64,000 nucleotides of DNA from CALKJU01 sp035326425 (GCA_035326425.1 DAOLFG010000011.1:1-64000); one strand, 5' to 3'. Numbered from the stretch's first letter, positions 1-8,825 are shown. The notes: a model not told the origin generated them from the sequence alone. Numbers and translations: made by a program.

Positions 1-54
1 GAGCACCGAACGACGCCGCCCGACGAAGCATGCGGCCGGCCGGCGAGGGCGCAG

Positions 55-957
55 CTAAGGAGCGAGAAGGCCGATCTGGGTGCCTATGCCGTGCTCGGTG
101 AACAGCTCGAGCAGCAGGGCGTGCGGCACCCGTCCGTCGAGGATGGTGGCGGCCTCGACACCCTGCTCGACGGCATCGAGGCAGGTCTCGACCTTGGGGA
201 TCATGCCGCCCGAGACGGTGCCGTCGGCGATCAGCTCCTTGGCACGGTCGACCGAGATCCAGGTCAGCAGCTTCTTGTCGCGGTCGAGCACGCCGGCGAC
301 GTCGGTGAGCATCAGCAGGCGCTTGGCCTTGATGGCACCGGCGATGGCGCCGGCCGCGGTGTCGGCGTTGATGTTGTAGGTCTGGCCGTCGGCGCCCGCC
401 CCCACCGGCGCCACCACCGGCATGATCCCCGAGCCCGCCAGCACGTCGAGGATCGAGCGGTCGATCAGCTTCGGATCGCCGACGAAGCCGAGGTCGACCG
501 TCTCCTCGGCACCGGTCGCCGGGTCGCGGCGGGTGCGGGTCAGCCGCTCGGCCTGGATCAGCCGGGCGTCCTTGCCCGAGATGCCGACGGCCTTGCCGCC
601 GGCCGCCTGGATGGCCGAGACGATCTCCTTGTTGATCTTGCCGGCCAGCACCATCTCGACCACCTCGACGGTGGCGGCGTCGGTGACGCGCAGGCCGTCG
701 ACGAAGGCGCTCTCGATCTTCAGCCGGTCGAGCATCGACTTGATCTGCGGCCCGCCGCCGTGGACGACGATGACGTCGATGCCGACCTGCTGCAGCAGCA
801 CGACGTCGCGGGCGAAGTCGCGCGCCAGGTGCTCCTGGCCCATGGCGTGGCCGCCATACTTCACGACGAAGGTCGAGCCGGCGTAGCGCCGCATGTAGGG
901 CAGCGCCTCGATCAGCGTCCGGGCGACGGCGTGGATGTCGGCGGCAGTGTCGGTCAC
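55..957 (-). CDS. argB: Acetylglutamate kinase
   Basis: Phosphorylates N-acetyl-L-glutamate with ATP, the second and usually feedback-regulated step of arginine synthesis in the cytosol. The 300-residue product has the amino acid kinase fold: VKYGGHAM at about 32-39, the glycine loop VHGGGP at 65-70, GKINKEIV at about 106-113 and GISGKD at 125-130, with the NINADTAAGA substrate segment near 195. Length is normal for the family. Its ATG overlaps the stop of engB by 4 bases, so the two are translationally coupled. It is the last gene of the rpmH-to-argB block. Identification is secure. Confidence 0.97.
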   Translation of the reverse strand: MTDTAADIHAVARTLIEALPYMRRYAGSTFVVKYGGHAMGQEHLARDFARDVVLLQQVGIDVIVVHGGGPQIKSMLDRLKIESAFVDGLRVTDAATVEVVEMVLAGKINKEIVSAIQAAGGKAVGISGKDARLIQAERLTRTRRDPATGAEETVDLGFVGDPKLIDRSILDVLAGSGIMPVVAPVGAGADGQTYNINADTAAGAIAGAIKAKRLLMLTDVAGVLDRDKKLLTWISVDRAKELIADGTVSGGMIPKVETCLDAVEQGVEAATILDGRVPHALLLELFTEHGIGTQIGLLAP

Positions 958-1652
958 GTCGGCTCCTTGCTCTGGCCCTGCCCGATGGGGGTGTGGCCCT
1001 GCCCGGTCGGGGTCCGGCCCTGCCCGGCGGCGGCGGCGATGGCGGCGAGCTCGGCCCGCAGCGCGTCCAGTCCTTGGCGCGCCTTCGAGCTGGTGACAAG
1101 CGGCTCGGGCATCGCCGCCGGCGCTAGGCGCAGGCGCCGCGTCAGGTCGGCCAGCAGATCCCCGAGGTCGGAGCGGCGGACGAGGTCGGCCTTGGTCAGC
1201 ACGATGCGGTACGGCACCGCCGCCCTGCCCAGCGACTCCATCGCCTCCTCGTCGGTAGGCTTCAGGCCGTGACGGGCATCCACCAGCACCAGCGCCCGCT
1301 GCAGGCTCGGTCGGCCGCGCAGGTAGGCGAAGATCAGCCGGTTCCAGCTCTCGACCAGCTTCTTCGGCGCCTCGGCGTAGCCGTAGCCCGGCAGGTCGAC
1401 GAGGCGGAGCCGGCCGTCGAGCTCGAACATGTTGATCTGCTGGGTGCGGCCCGGGGTGTTGGAGGTCCGCGCCAGCCCCTCCTGGCCGACCAGGGCGTTG
1501 ATCAGGCTCGACTTGCCGACGTTCGACCGCCCGGCGAAGGCGACCTCGGGCAGGTCGCCCGGCGGCAGCTGGTCGAGCTTGGCCACCCCCAGGAGGAATT
1601 GCGCCGGCCGCGCGAACAGCAGCCGGACGGCCTCGGCATCGACATCCGCCAT
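954..1652 (-). CDS. engB: Ribosome biogenesis GTP-binding protein YihA/YsxC/EngB
   Basis: TrmE-Era-EngA-EngB-Septin family GTPase needed for large ribosomal subunit assembly. The 232-residue protein shows G1 GRSNVGKSS (41-49), G2 region TPGRTQ (66-71), G3 DLPGYG (86-91), G4 TKAD and a G5-like SSKAR. It overlaps argB by 4 bases. The C-terminus ends in an odd glycine-glutamine-rich tail built on a 7-residue repeat of the type GQGxTPx, encoded by a 21-bp tandem repeat. That tail is outside the GTPase fold. In related genomes this gene usually follows yidC directly; here three sulfatase genes lie between. Confidence 0.95.
   Translation of the reverse strand: MADVDAEAVRLLFARPAQFLLGVAKLDQLPPGDLPEVAFAGRSNVGKSSLINALVGQEGLARTSNTPGRTQQINMFELDGRLRLVDLPGYGYAEAPKKLVESWNRLIFAYLRGRPSLQRALVLVDARHGLKPTDEEAMESLGRAAVPYRIVLTKADLVRRSDLGDLLADLTRRLRLAPAAMPEPLVTSSKARQGLDALRAELAAIAAAAGQGRTPTGQGHTPIGQGQSKEPT
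973..1032 (-). repeat. 21-bp tandem repeat at the 3' end of engB
   Basis: Units 973-993, 994-1014 and a partial one at 1015-1032 share the core tggccctgcccg followed by a G-rich end. On the coding strand they give the heptapeptides GQGHTPI, GQGRTPT and a partial GQG copy. The repeat is in frame, so unit gain or loss would change only the EngB tail length. Confidence 0.8.
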
Positions 1653-1664
1653 CTCGCTACCCTG

Positions 1665-3131
1665 TCAATTCCCCACCGGCGCCGCGCGGTTCTCGACGGT
1701 GCGGCAGGTGGCGCCGCTGCAGGCGGCGAGGTCGGCGGTGAGCTTGCTCAGCTTGCTGCGCAACGTGGAGTACCCCGATTTGCCGGCCAGGTTCTGCAGC
1801 TGGTGCGGGTCGGCGACATTGTCATACAGCTCCCGCGCCCCGTTCGCCCATTCCACCCAGGTATGGCGGGTCGTGCGCGTGCCTTTGAACTCGGGCCAGG
1901 GATCGTTGGCAGCATTCGGAATGCGCCAGCGCGCGAGTGGGAAGGATTGACGCCAGGTGGTCGGCGGCTTCGAGCCCAGCAAGGGCACCAGGGAGCGGCC
2001 GTCGACCGAGCCGGGAATGGTCACGCCGGCCCAGGCCGCGAAGGTCGGCGCGAGATCGACGTTGCCGACCAGGTGCTCGCTGGTCCGACCGGCGGGGACG
2101 CCCGGACCGCGGATCAGCAATGGCTGGCGGATGTCCTCCTCGTACGCCAATTGCTTGCCCGGCTGCAGCCGGTGCTGGCCGAGGTGGAAGCCGTTGTCGG
2201 AGGTGAAGACGATATAGGTGTTGCCGACACGACCCAGGCGCTTGAGCGTGTCGTAGATCTTGCGGACCGCCTCGTCCACGGCTCGCAGCGCACGCAGCCT
2301 TCGGGCATAGTGGTCGTCCAGCACGGCTATGGCCGCGGTGTCGAGGGACGGATTGCGCAGGAAGCTCGGCTTGTCCGAGATGTCGGCCTCGGCGAAGCTC
2401 GGCGTGCGCGGCACGCCGGCATCGGGGAAGAGCTTGGCGTGCCTTGGCGCCACCGTGGCGGGGTCATGGGGTGCAAACACGGAGAGAAACAGGAAGAAGG
2501 ACTTGTCCGACTTCACCGCCGACTCGATGAACTCGACGGACTTGCGAGCGTAGACATCGGTACCGTAGTCGCTGGCCGAGCTACGGTAAGTGACGAGCTT
2601 GCCGTTCTCGTTCAATCTATAATTGTACTGCCGGTAGGGAACGTCTCCACGCTGCACGGCGACCGCCCAATAGGTCCATCCCGGCGGAATGTAGGTTTCC
2701 GGCTGTTTGTCGGGAAAGCCGTTCAGATACTTTCCGACGAGCCCCGTCGCGTAGCCGGCATCCCGTAGCGAGACGGCCAGCGTCCGCTGCTCGTGGCCGC
2801 GCCCGCGGAACTGGCGAAAGCCGCCGTTCGAGTTGTCGACGGTCAGCACCTTGTGGTTGTGGGCATAGAGCCCGGTGAGGAAGGTCGCCCGCGACGGAGC
2901 GCAGAGCGGCACCTCGACATAGTTCCGGGTGAAGGTCATGCCGGCGCTGCCGATCACGCTACGCGTGGCCGACATGGACTGCAGAGCCGCATAGTCCATG
3001 TCGTCGGCCACAATGAATACGATGTTCGGATGGTGCGACGCGAACGCCGGACTGCCCAGCAACAGCAGGACCAAGAGCAGCATCATACGAAGCACCGCAG
3101 GCGCCCCGTGCAGAAAGCTCCGTTGCATCAC
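1665..3131 (-). CDS. Exported sulfatase, copy 1
   Basis: Sulfatase-family hydrolase of 488 residues, probably cleaving a sulfate ester on a carbohydrate in the periplasm or outside the cell. It has an N-terminal hydrophobic signal (about 12-32), the metal-binding Asp pair ADDMD (43-44) and the formylglycine motif CAPSR with Cys77. That motif needs an anaerobic or FGE-type maturase, which is not in this window. The sequence resembles N-acetylglucosamine-6-sulfatase and arylsulfatase relatives, but the substrate cannot be read from sequence. It is the most diverged of three tandem paralogues and looks slightly lower in GC than the other two. It sits only 12 bases upstream of engB. Confidence 0.93.
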   Translation of the reverse strand: MMQRSFLHGAPAVLRMMLLLVLLLLGSPAFASHHPNIVFIVADDMDYAALQSMSATRSVIGSAGMTFTRNYVEVPLCAPSRATFLTGLYAHNHKVLTVDNSNGGFRQFRGRGHEQRTLAVSLRDAGYATGLVGKYLNGFPDKQPETYIPPGWTYWAVAVQRGDVPYRQYNYRLNENGKLVTYRSSASDYGTDVYARKSVEFIESAVKSDKSFFLFLSVFAPHDPATVAPRHAKLFPDAGVPRTPSFAEADISDKPSFLRNPSLDTAAIAVLDDHYARRLRALRAVDEAVRKIYDTLKRLGRVGNTYIVFTSDNGFHLGQHRLQPGKQLAYEEDIRQPLLIRGPGVPAGRTSEHLVGNVDLAPTFAAWAGVTIPGSVDGRSLVPLLGSKPPTTWRQSFPLARWRIPNAANDPWPEFKGTRTTRHTWVEWANGARELYDNVADPHQLQNLAGKSGYSTLRSKLSKLTADLAACSGATCRTVENRAAPVGN

Positions 3132-3185
3132 ATTTCTCCGTTCATTCTACCGTGGAGTCGCAATCCGCTCGCAATGAGGCCAGGT

Positions 3186-3205
3186 TGATATACTCGGAGG
3201 TATCA
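3186..3205. promoter_or_regulatory. Inverted repeat upstream of sulfatase copy 1
   Basis: TGATA and TATCA arms separated by 10 bases, in the 167-base gap between sulfatases 1 and 2. Possible operator or promoter part; the arms are short, so this is tentative. Confidence 0.25.
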
Positions 3206-3298
3206 GCGGCTTTCGGGCGGTGGCAGGCTCCATGCGCCCGTCCGGTTCTTCGCCCGCGCCTGATAGGGGTGGCGCGGCCCGGCGTAAAGCTCCGCCGC

Positions 3299-4777
3299 TC
3301 ACCGCCCCTGCGGCACGGGCTCGACCCACGGCCGGTCCTCGACCGACCGGCAGGTCGCCCCCAGGCAGGCGCCGAGATCGGCCACCAGCCTCGCCAGCTG
3401 GTCGCGGGCCGGCGCCAGCGCCGGGTCGGCGGCGAGGTTGGCGAGCTGGTCCGGATCGGCGGCGTTGTCGTAGAGCTCGCGCGAGCCGTCGGCCCATTCC
3501 ACCCAGCTGAAGCGGGTGGTGCGCACCCCCTTGAACTCCGGCCAGGGATCGGTCGTGGAGGTCGGGATGCGCCAGCGGGCCAGCGGCAGGGACTGCCGCC
3601 AGACGGCGGGCGGCGTCGCGGCGAGCAGCGGCGCCAGCGACCGGCCGTCGACGGTGACGGGAACGCTCACCCCGGCCCATTCGGCGAAGGTGGGCGCCAG
3701 GTCGGCATTGCCGACCAGATGCTCGCCGTCCACCCGTCCCGCGGGCACGCCCGGGCCACGGATCAGCAGCGGCAGGTGGATGTCCTCCTCGATGGCGAGC
3801 TGCTTGCCCGCCGGCAGCCGGTGCTGGCCCAGGTGGTAGCCGTTGTCGGAGGCGAAGACGAAATAGGTGTTGGACAGCTTCTTCACGCCGCCCACGGCGT
3901 CGTAGACCTTGCCCACCGCCTCGTCGACCGCCTGCAGCGCCCGCAGCCGCTGGGCATAGGCGGCATCGAGCGCCGCGACGCCCAGCGGGTCCAGCTCGGG
4001 ATATTGCAGGAACAGCGGCTTGTCGGTGACGTCAGCCTCCATGAAGCCGGGGGTGCGGGGCACGGTGGCGTCGGCGAACAGGCCGGCATGCCTGGGTGCG
4101 GCAGTGGCCGGCGTGTGCGGCGCGAACAGCGACAGGAAAAGGAAGAACGGCTTGCCGGCCTTGGCCGAGGCCTTGATGAAATCGATCGACCTGCGGGTGT
4201 AGACATCGGTGCCGTAGGAGCTGGACGAGCTGCCGTAGGACACGAGCTTGCCGTTCTCGTTCAGCTTGTACTTGAACTGCCGGTAGGGCGTGTCGCCGCG
4301 CTGCACCGCCGCCGCCCAGTAGGACCAGCCGGGCGGGATGTAGGTCTCCGGCTTGTTGTCCGGAAAGCCGTTGATGTACTTGCCGACCAGGGCCGTCGCA
4401 TAGCCGGCGTTGCGCAGCCACACCGCGACCGTCCGGCTCTCGCTGCCCTGGTTGCGGAACTGCCGGAAGCCGCCGTTCGACTTGTCGACGGTCAGCACCT
4501 TGTGGTTGTGGGCGTAGCGCCCGGTCAGCATGGTGGCCCGCGACGGCGCACACAGCGCCACCTCGACATAGTTGCGGTCGAAGGTGGTGCCGCCCTCGCC
4601 CAGCAGCCGCCGCGTCGTCGGCATCCACTGCAGCGCCGCCAGATCCATGTCGTCGGCCAGGATGAAGACGATGTTGGGCCGGCTCGCCGCGGCCGCGGAT
4701 CCCGCGGCCGACAGCATGACGATCACGAGCAATGCCCGGAGCGCAGCCAGCGCCCGACTACCGACAGATCGGCGCAT
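3299..4777 (-). CDS. Exported sulfatase, copy 2
   Basis: Paralogue of the flanking sulfatases, 492 residues. Signal peptide about 10-31 ending in an Ala-rich stretch, ADDMD metal site (42-43) and the CAPSR formylglycine motif with Cys76. The conserved blocks GLVGKYxNGFPD-like, IPPGW and SDNGYHLGQH are shared with both neighbours, so the array arose by tandem duplication. Each copy has its own upstream gap (118-167 bases) and signal peptide. Predicted role: periplasmic or surface desulfation of a sulfated glycan; substrate unknown. Confidence 0.93.
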   Translation of the reverse strand: MRRSVGSRALAALRALLVIVMLSAAGSAAAASRPNIVFILADDMDLAALQWMPTTRRLLGEGGTTFDRNYVEVALCAPSRATMLTGRYAHNHKVLTVDKSNGGFRQFRNQGSESRTVAVWLRNAGYATALVGKYINGFPDNKPETYIPPGWSYWAAAVQRGDTPYRQFKYKLNENGKLVSYGSSSSSYGTDVYTRRSIDFIKASAKAGKPFFLFLSLFAPHTPATAAPRHAGLFADATVPRTPGFMEADVTDKPLFLQYPELDPLGVAALDAAYAQRLRALQAVDEAVGKVYDAVGGVKKLSNTYFVFASDNGYHLGQHRLPAGKQLAIEEDIHLPLLIRGPGVPAGRVDGEHLVGNADLAPTFAEWAGVSVPVTVDGRSLAPLLAATPPAVWRQSLPLARWRIPTSTTDPWPEFKGVRTTRFSWVEWADGSRELYDNAADPDQLANLAADPALAPARDQLARLVADLGACLGATCRSVEDRPWVEPVPQGR

Positions 4778-4819
4778 GTCTTGTTATCCTTATGCCCCAT
4801 GTCGGGGTCGTTCTTTCCG

Positions 4820-4836
4820 CTATCTGGAGGTTATAG
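4820..4836. promoter_or_regulatory. Inverted repeat upstream of sulfatase copy 2
   Basis: CTAT and ATAG arms around CTGGAGGTT. The core resembles the CTCGGAGGTAT segment found inside the repeat upstream of copy 1. Short arms, tentative operator. Confidence 0.25.
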
Positions 4837-4895
4837 GTGCGGCGTCGGTCACGCGCCAATGCGGCAGTTCGCCGTCCGCGCCGGTGAACCGCGCT

Positions 4896-6380
4896 TCAGG
4901 GAGTTCCAGCCGCCGGCTCGACCCAGGGCCGGTTCTCGACCTTGCGGCAGGCGGCCCCGGCGCAGGAGGCGAGGTCGGCCGCGAGCCTGGCCAGCTGGGC
5001 GCGCCTGCCGGCCGAGGCCGGATCGGCGACGAGATTGGCGAGCTGGTGGGGGTCGCGCAGGTTGTCGTAGAGTTCCCGCTCGCCGTTCGCCCATTCCACC
5101 CAGGTGTATCGAGTGGTCCGCACGCCGCGGAAGGCCGGCAGCGGGTCGCTCGTGGCGGAAGGGCTGCGCCAGCGGGCGATCTTCAGCGCCTCGCGCCAGG
5201 CCGGCTTTCCGCCACCGCCCAGCAGGCCGGCGAAGGAGCGGCCGTCGACGCCCGGCAGGGCCGGTATGCCGGCCAGCTGGGCGATCGTCGGAGCGAGATC
5301 GATGTTGCCGACGAGGTGGTCGCGATCCGTTCGGCCGGGCGTCACGGCCGGGCCGCGGATCAGCAGCGGGACGCGGATGTCCTCCTCGTAGGGCAGCTGC
5401 TTGCCGGCTGGCTGCTGGTGATGGCCGCCGTGATAGCCATTGTCGGAGGCGAAGACGACGTAGGTGTCGTCGAGCCGGCCGGCCGCCTGCAGGGTGGCGT
5501 AGATCGACCTCACCGCCTCGTCGACCGCCTGCAGGGCGCGCAGGCGCTGGGCATAGTCCCTGTCGAGGGCCGCCACCGCCGCCTGGCCGAGCCTGTTGCC
5601 GCGCAGGAAGCTCGGCTTGTCGGAGACGTCCTTCTCGGTGAAGGACGGCGTGCGCGGGACGCGGCCATCGGGGAACAGGCCGTCATGGCGCGGCGCCGCC
5701 GTGCTGGGCGAGTGCGGCGCGAACAGCGACAGGAACAGGAAGAAGTCCTTGTTCGCCGCTGCCGACTGGCGGATGAACTCCTTGGCCTTGCCGGCATAGA
5801 CGTCGGTGCCGTAGGCAGCGGCCGAAGAGCCGTAGCGCACCAGGCTGCCGTTGACGTTGAGCTTGTAGTTGAACTGCCGGTAGGGCGCGTCGCCGCGCTG
5901 CACCGCCACTGCCCAGTAGTCCCATCCCGGCGGGATGTAGGTCTCGGGCTGGTTGTCCGGAAAGCCGTTCTGGTATTTGCCGACCAGCGCGGTGCGGTAA
6001 CCGGCGGCATGGAGCGCCGTCGCGAGGTTGTGCCGCTCGTGGCCGCGCCTGCGCCACTGGCGATAGCCGCCATTGGCGTTGTCGACGGTCAGCACGCCGC
6101 TGTTGTGGGCATACCGGCCCGTCAGGTAGCTCGCCCGCGACGGCGCGCACAAGGCGACCTCGACATAGGCCCGCTGGAAATCGAGGCCGCGCCCGCCGAT
6201 TAGCTGCCGGGTCCACGGCATCCACTGAAGGGCGGCATGATCCATGTCGTCGACGAGGATGAAGACGAAGCTCGGCCGGGCCGCCACGGCGCCCGGCCAG
6301 GCCAGGAGCAGCCAGATCACCAGGCCGGCCAGCCATCCGCGCAGGCCCTTTCCCACCGGGTATGGAGGCATCGTTCTCAC
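4896..6380 (-). CDS. Exported sulfatase, copy 3
   Basis: Third tandem sulfatase, 494 residues, and the first of the three to be transcribed. Hydrophobic signal segment about 15-34, VDDMD metal site (44-45) and CAPSR motif with Cys78, followed by TGRYAHNSGVLT. The C-terminal half carries the SDNGYHGGHH block where the usual Lys/His active-site residues lie. It faces yidC across an 87-base gap that contains a palindrome and a direct repeat. The role is inferred as in the other two copies. Confidence 0.93.
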   Translation of the reverse strand: MRTMPPYPVGKGLRGWLAGLVIWLLLAWPGAVAARPSFVFILVDDMDHAALQWMPWTRQLIGGRGLDFQRAYVEVALCAPSRASYLTGRYAHNSGVLTVDNANGGYRQWRRRGHERHNLATALHAAGYRTALVGKYQNGFPDNQPETYIPPGWDYWAVAVQRGDAPYRQFNYKLNVNGSLVRYGSSAAAYGTDVYAGKAKEFIRQSAAANKDFFLFLSLFAPHSPSTAAPRHDGLFPDGRVPRTPSFTEKDVSDKPSFLRGNRLGQAAVAALDRDYAQRLRALQAVDEAVRSIYATLQAAGRLDDTYVVFASDNGYHGGHHQQPAGKQLPYEEDIRVPLLIRGPAVTPGRTDRDHLVGNIDLAPTIAQLAGIPALPGVDGRSFAGLLGGGGKPAWREALKIARWRSPSATSDPLPAFRGVRTTRYTWVEWANGERELYDNLRDPHQLANLVADPASAGRRAQLARLAADLASCAGAACRKVENRPWVEPAAGTP

Positions 6381-6387
6381 CTCTATT

Positions 6388-6427
6388 ATCCTATCGGATT
6401 AATAGGATTAAAGTGTGAACCTATCGG
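6388..6427. promoter_or_regulatory. Candidate operator/promoter region of the sulfatase array
   Basis: A perfect inverted repeat, ATCCTAT and ATAGGAT with a 7-base spacer (6388-6408), overlaps a pair of direct repeats CCTATCGG at 6390-6397 and 6420-6427, which start 30 bp apart (about three helical turns). The region is unusually AT-rich for this genome and lies just upstream of sulfatase copy 3. This pattern suggests a regulator binding on one face of the helix. Confidence 0.45.
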
Positions 6428-6467
6428 ACGCAACTCCCGATTGGAATTTTTCTGCCGGTCCTGCCGC

Positions 6468-8201
6468 TCAGGCCGTGGGGTTGGCGACGCCCATCCGCTT
6501 CATGATCACCCATTGCTGGCTGATCGAGAGGATGTTGTTCCAGGTCCAGTAGATGACGAGGCCGGCCGGGAAGGTCGCGAACAGGAAGGTGAACATCACC
6601 GGCAGGAACAGCATCACCTTGGCCTGCACCGGATCGGCCGGCTGCGGGTTGAGCTTGGTCTGCAGGAACATCGTGATGCCCATCAGCAGCGGCCAGACGC
6701 CGATCATCAGGAAATGCGGCGGCGTCCAGGGAATGAGCCCGAACAGGTTGAAGATGGTGGTGGGATCGGGCGCGCTGAGATCCTGGATCCAGCCGAAGAA
6801 CGGCGCGTGCCGCATCTCGATGTTGACGAACAGCACCTTGTAGAGCGCGAAGAACACCGGGATCTGCACGACGATCGGCAGGCAACCCGACATCGGGTTG
6901 ACCTTCTCCCGCTTGTAGAGCGCCATCAGCTCCTGGTTCATCTTCATCTTGTCGTCGGCGAACCGCTCGCGCAGCGCCATCATCTCGGGCTGCAGCTTCT
7001 TCATCTGGCTCATCGCCCGATAGGACTTGTTGGCCAGCGGGAAGAACAAGATCTTGACGACCAGCGTCAGCAGCAGGATGGCGATGCCGTAGTTGCCGGT
7101 GAGCCGGTAGAAGAAGTCCAGCACGTGGAAGATCGGCTTGGTGAGGAAGTAGAACCAGCCGAAGTCGACCGCCCGGTCGAAGAGCGGGATGCCCAGGCTG
7201 TCGGCATAGCCGTCGAGCTTGTCGACCTCCTTGGCACCGGTGAACATCCGGTCGGTGAAGGTGACGGTGGAGCCGGGCGCCACCGTGAGGGCGGCACCCA
7301 GATAGTCGATCTGGTAGCGCGGCTCGCCGTTGTGCGGCGTGTAGCTGAACTTGGCCTTGATGTCGTCCTGCTGGTCGGGGACCAGCGCCGCCAGCCAGTA
7401 CTTGTCGCCGAAGCCGAGCCAGCCGCCCGTGCTGGGCAGCTCGACGGCGCCGTCCTCCTGCAGGTCGTGGTAGTCGATCTCGTGCAGGGTGCCGCCCAGC
7501 ACGCCGATCGGCCCCTCGTGCAGGATATAGTAACCCAGCGTGTGCGGCGTCCCCCAGCGGCTCAGCAGCGCATAGGGATGCAGCGCCACCGGCTCGGCGC
7601 CGTTGTTGGTGACGCTGCGGGTCACCGAGAACATGTAGTTGTCGTCCAGCGCCACCTTCTGCCCGAACACCAGCCCCTGGCCGTTGTCCCAGGTCATGGT
7701 CACAGGCGCGTCGCGGGTCAGCGCCGTGGAATCGCTGGTCCAGGGCGTGCTGTTGTCGGGAACGACGATCCCCTGCTGGGCCGGCACCCAGCCGAACTCG
7801 CCGAAATAGGCCTCGGGATGGCCCGCCGGGCGCAACAGCTCGACGTCGGGCGAGGCCGGATCGACCGTCAGGTGGTAGTCGGCCAGGGTGACGTCGTCGA
7901 TGCGGTTGCCGGTGAGCGCCAGCGAGCCGTGCAGCCGGCCATTGTCGATGCGCACGCGCGGTCCGGCCGGGGGTGCGGCCTCCACCGCCGCCGGCGCTCC
8001 ACCGGCGGTCACGGCACCGCCGGGCTGCGGCGCCATCGTGCCGCCGGGCTGGCCGGGCGTGGCCGCCTGCTGCTGCGAGGCCTGTTGCTGCGCCGCCTCG
8101 CGCTGCCGCTCCATCCGCGGCAGCTCGTAGAAGAACTGGAATGCCAGGATGATGCCGATCGACAGCACGATCGCCAGGATCAGGTTCTTCTGCTCGGTCA
8201 T
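6468..8201 (-). CDS. yidC: Membrane protein insertase YidC
   Basis: Inserts and folds inner-membrane proteins, alone or with SecYEG. The 577-residue protein has the long form typical of Gram-negatives: an N-terminal anchor (about 6-24), a Pro/Gln/Ala-rich linker, a large periplasmic beta domain and then the conserved C-terminal five-helix Oxa1 core containing MSGCLPIVVQIPVFFALYK. The ATG overlaps the stop of yidD by 4 bases. Downstream, where engB normally follows, the sulfatase array begins. Confidence 0.97.
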   Translation of the reverse strand: MTEQKNLILAIVLSIGIILAFQFFYELPRMERQREAAQQQASQQQAATPGQPGGTMAPQPGGAVTAGGAPAAVEAAPPAGPRVRIDNGRLHGSLALTGNRIDDVTLADYHLTVDPASPDVELLRPAGHPEAYFGEFGWVPAQQGIVVPDNSTPWTSDSTALTRDAPVTMTWDNGQGLVFGQKVALDDNYMFSVTRSVTNNGAEPVALHPYALLSRWGTPHTLGYYILHEGPIGVLGGTLHEIDYHDLQEDGAVELPSTGGWLGFGDKYWLAALVPDQQDDIKAKFSYTPHNGEPRYQIDYLGAALTVAPGSTVTFTDRMFTGAKEVDKLDGYADSLGIPLFDRAVDFGWFYFLTKPIFHVLDFFYRLTGNYGIAILLLTLVVKILFFPLANKSYRAMSQMKKLQPEMMALRERFADDKMKMNQELMALYKREKVNPMSGCLPIVVQIPVFFALYKVLFVNIEMRHAPFFGWIQDLSAPDPTTIFNLFGLIPWTPPHFLMIGVWPLLMGITMFLQTKLNPQPADPVQAKVMLFLPVMFTFLFATFPAGLVIYWTWNNILSISQQWVIMKRMGVANPTA

Positions 8202-8533
8202 GTCGCGGATGGGCTCCGGTGGCGTTCGGCCGCTGTGCCACCGCGATCCGGCGGCTGGGTCGGCGGCACCGGGTCGAAGCCGGAGCCGCCCCAGGGATGG
8301 CAGCTGAGAATACGACGCAGGGCCAAGCGGCCGCCGCGCCAGGCACCGTGCCGCTCCAGCGCCTCGAGCGCATAGGCGGAGCAGCTGGGCGCGTAGCGGC
8401 AGCGGGGGCCGAGCACCGGCGAGATCAGGAGGCGGTAGGCGTGGACGGCGAGCCTGAGCCCGCGCGCGACGATGCCGGGGCCAGCTTGCGCAGGCAGGCC
8501 TCGAGATCGGAGCGGAGTTGCGGGAACGGGCAT
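8198..8533 (-). CDS. yidD: Membrane protein insertion efficiency factor YidD
   Basis: Small peripheral membrane factor that helps YidC-dependent insertion. The 111-residue product has the family core YRLLISPVLGPRCRYAPSC, with the conserved cysteines, and LSCHPWGGSGFDPVP. The ATG at 8533 is the only usable in-frame start I can find upstream of the core, since the nearby Val codons are GTC. This makes the gene overlap rnpA by 109 bases in another frame, and its stop overlaps yidC by 4. The C-terminal tail after the core is variable. Confidence 0.9.
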   Translation of the reverse strand: MPVPATPLRSRGLPAQAGPGIVARGLRLAVHAYRLLISPVLGPRCRYAPSCSAYALEALERHGAWRGGRLALRRILSCHPWGGSGFDPVPPTQPPDRGGTAAERHRSPSAT

Positions 8534-8799
8534 GTCAGCGCTGCGGGTCGAGCCACCACGACGTAGTTGAAACCCGGTGCCAGCAGCTGGACGGGCAGGA
8601 GCCTCGCCGCCTCACGCAGGCGGCGACGCGCACGATTGCGGACCACGGCCCCGCCGATCTTGCGCGTGACGGTGAAGCCGATGCCGCTCACGCAGCCTTC
8701 GCCGGGCCGGGGACATGCCTGCAGCACGAACCCCGCGGCTGCCATCTTCCGCCCACGCGCCGCCGCCAGGAACTCCGGGCGGCGTTGCAGGCGGACCAC
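8425..8799 (-). CDS. rnpA: Ribonuclease P protein component
   Basis: Protein subunit of RNase P, which binds the catalytic RNA and matures tRNA 5' ends. The 124-residue protein shows the basic RNR signature in VVRNRARRRLREAAR and an N-terminal RLQRRPEF segment. It lies 26 bases downstream of rpmH. The last third of the gene is overlapped by yidD in another frame. Confidence 0.95.
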   Translation of the reverse strand: MVRLQRRPEFLAAARGRKMAAAGFVLQACPRPGEGCVSGIGFTVTRKIGGAVVRNRARRRLREAARLLPVQLLAPGFNYVVVARPAALTCPFPQLRSDLEACLRKLAPASSRAGSGSPSTPTAS

Positions 8800-8825
8800 G
8801 CGATGCGACGCCGTGCCGTCTCCGC

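Noticed and set aside
3152..5641. Very long plus-strand open frame opposite the sulfatases
   Set aside because: High GC makes long shadow frames; the minus-strand frames show clear sulfatase motifs and this one is repetitive Arg/Gly/Ala without any domain.
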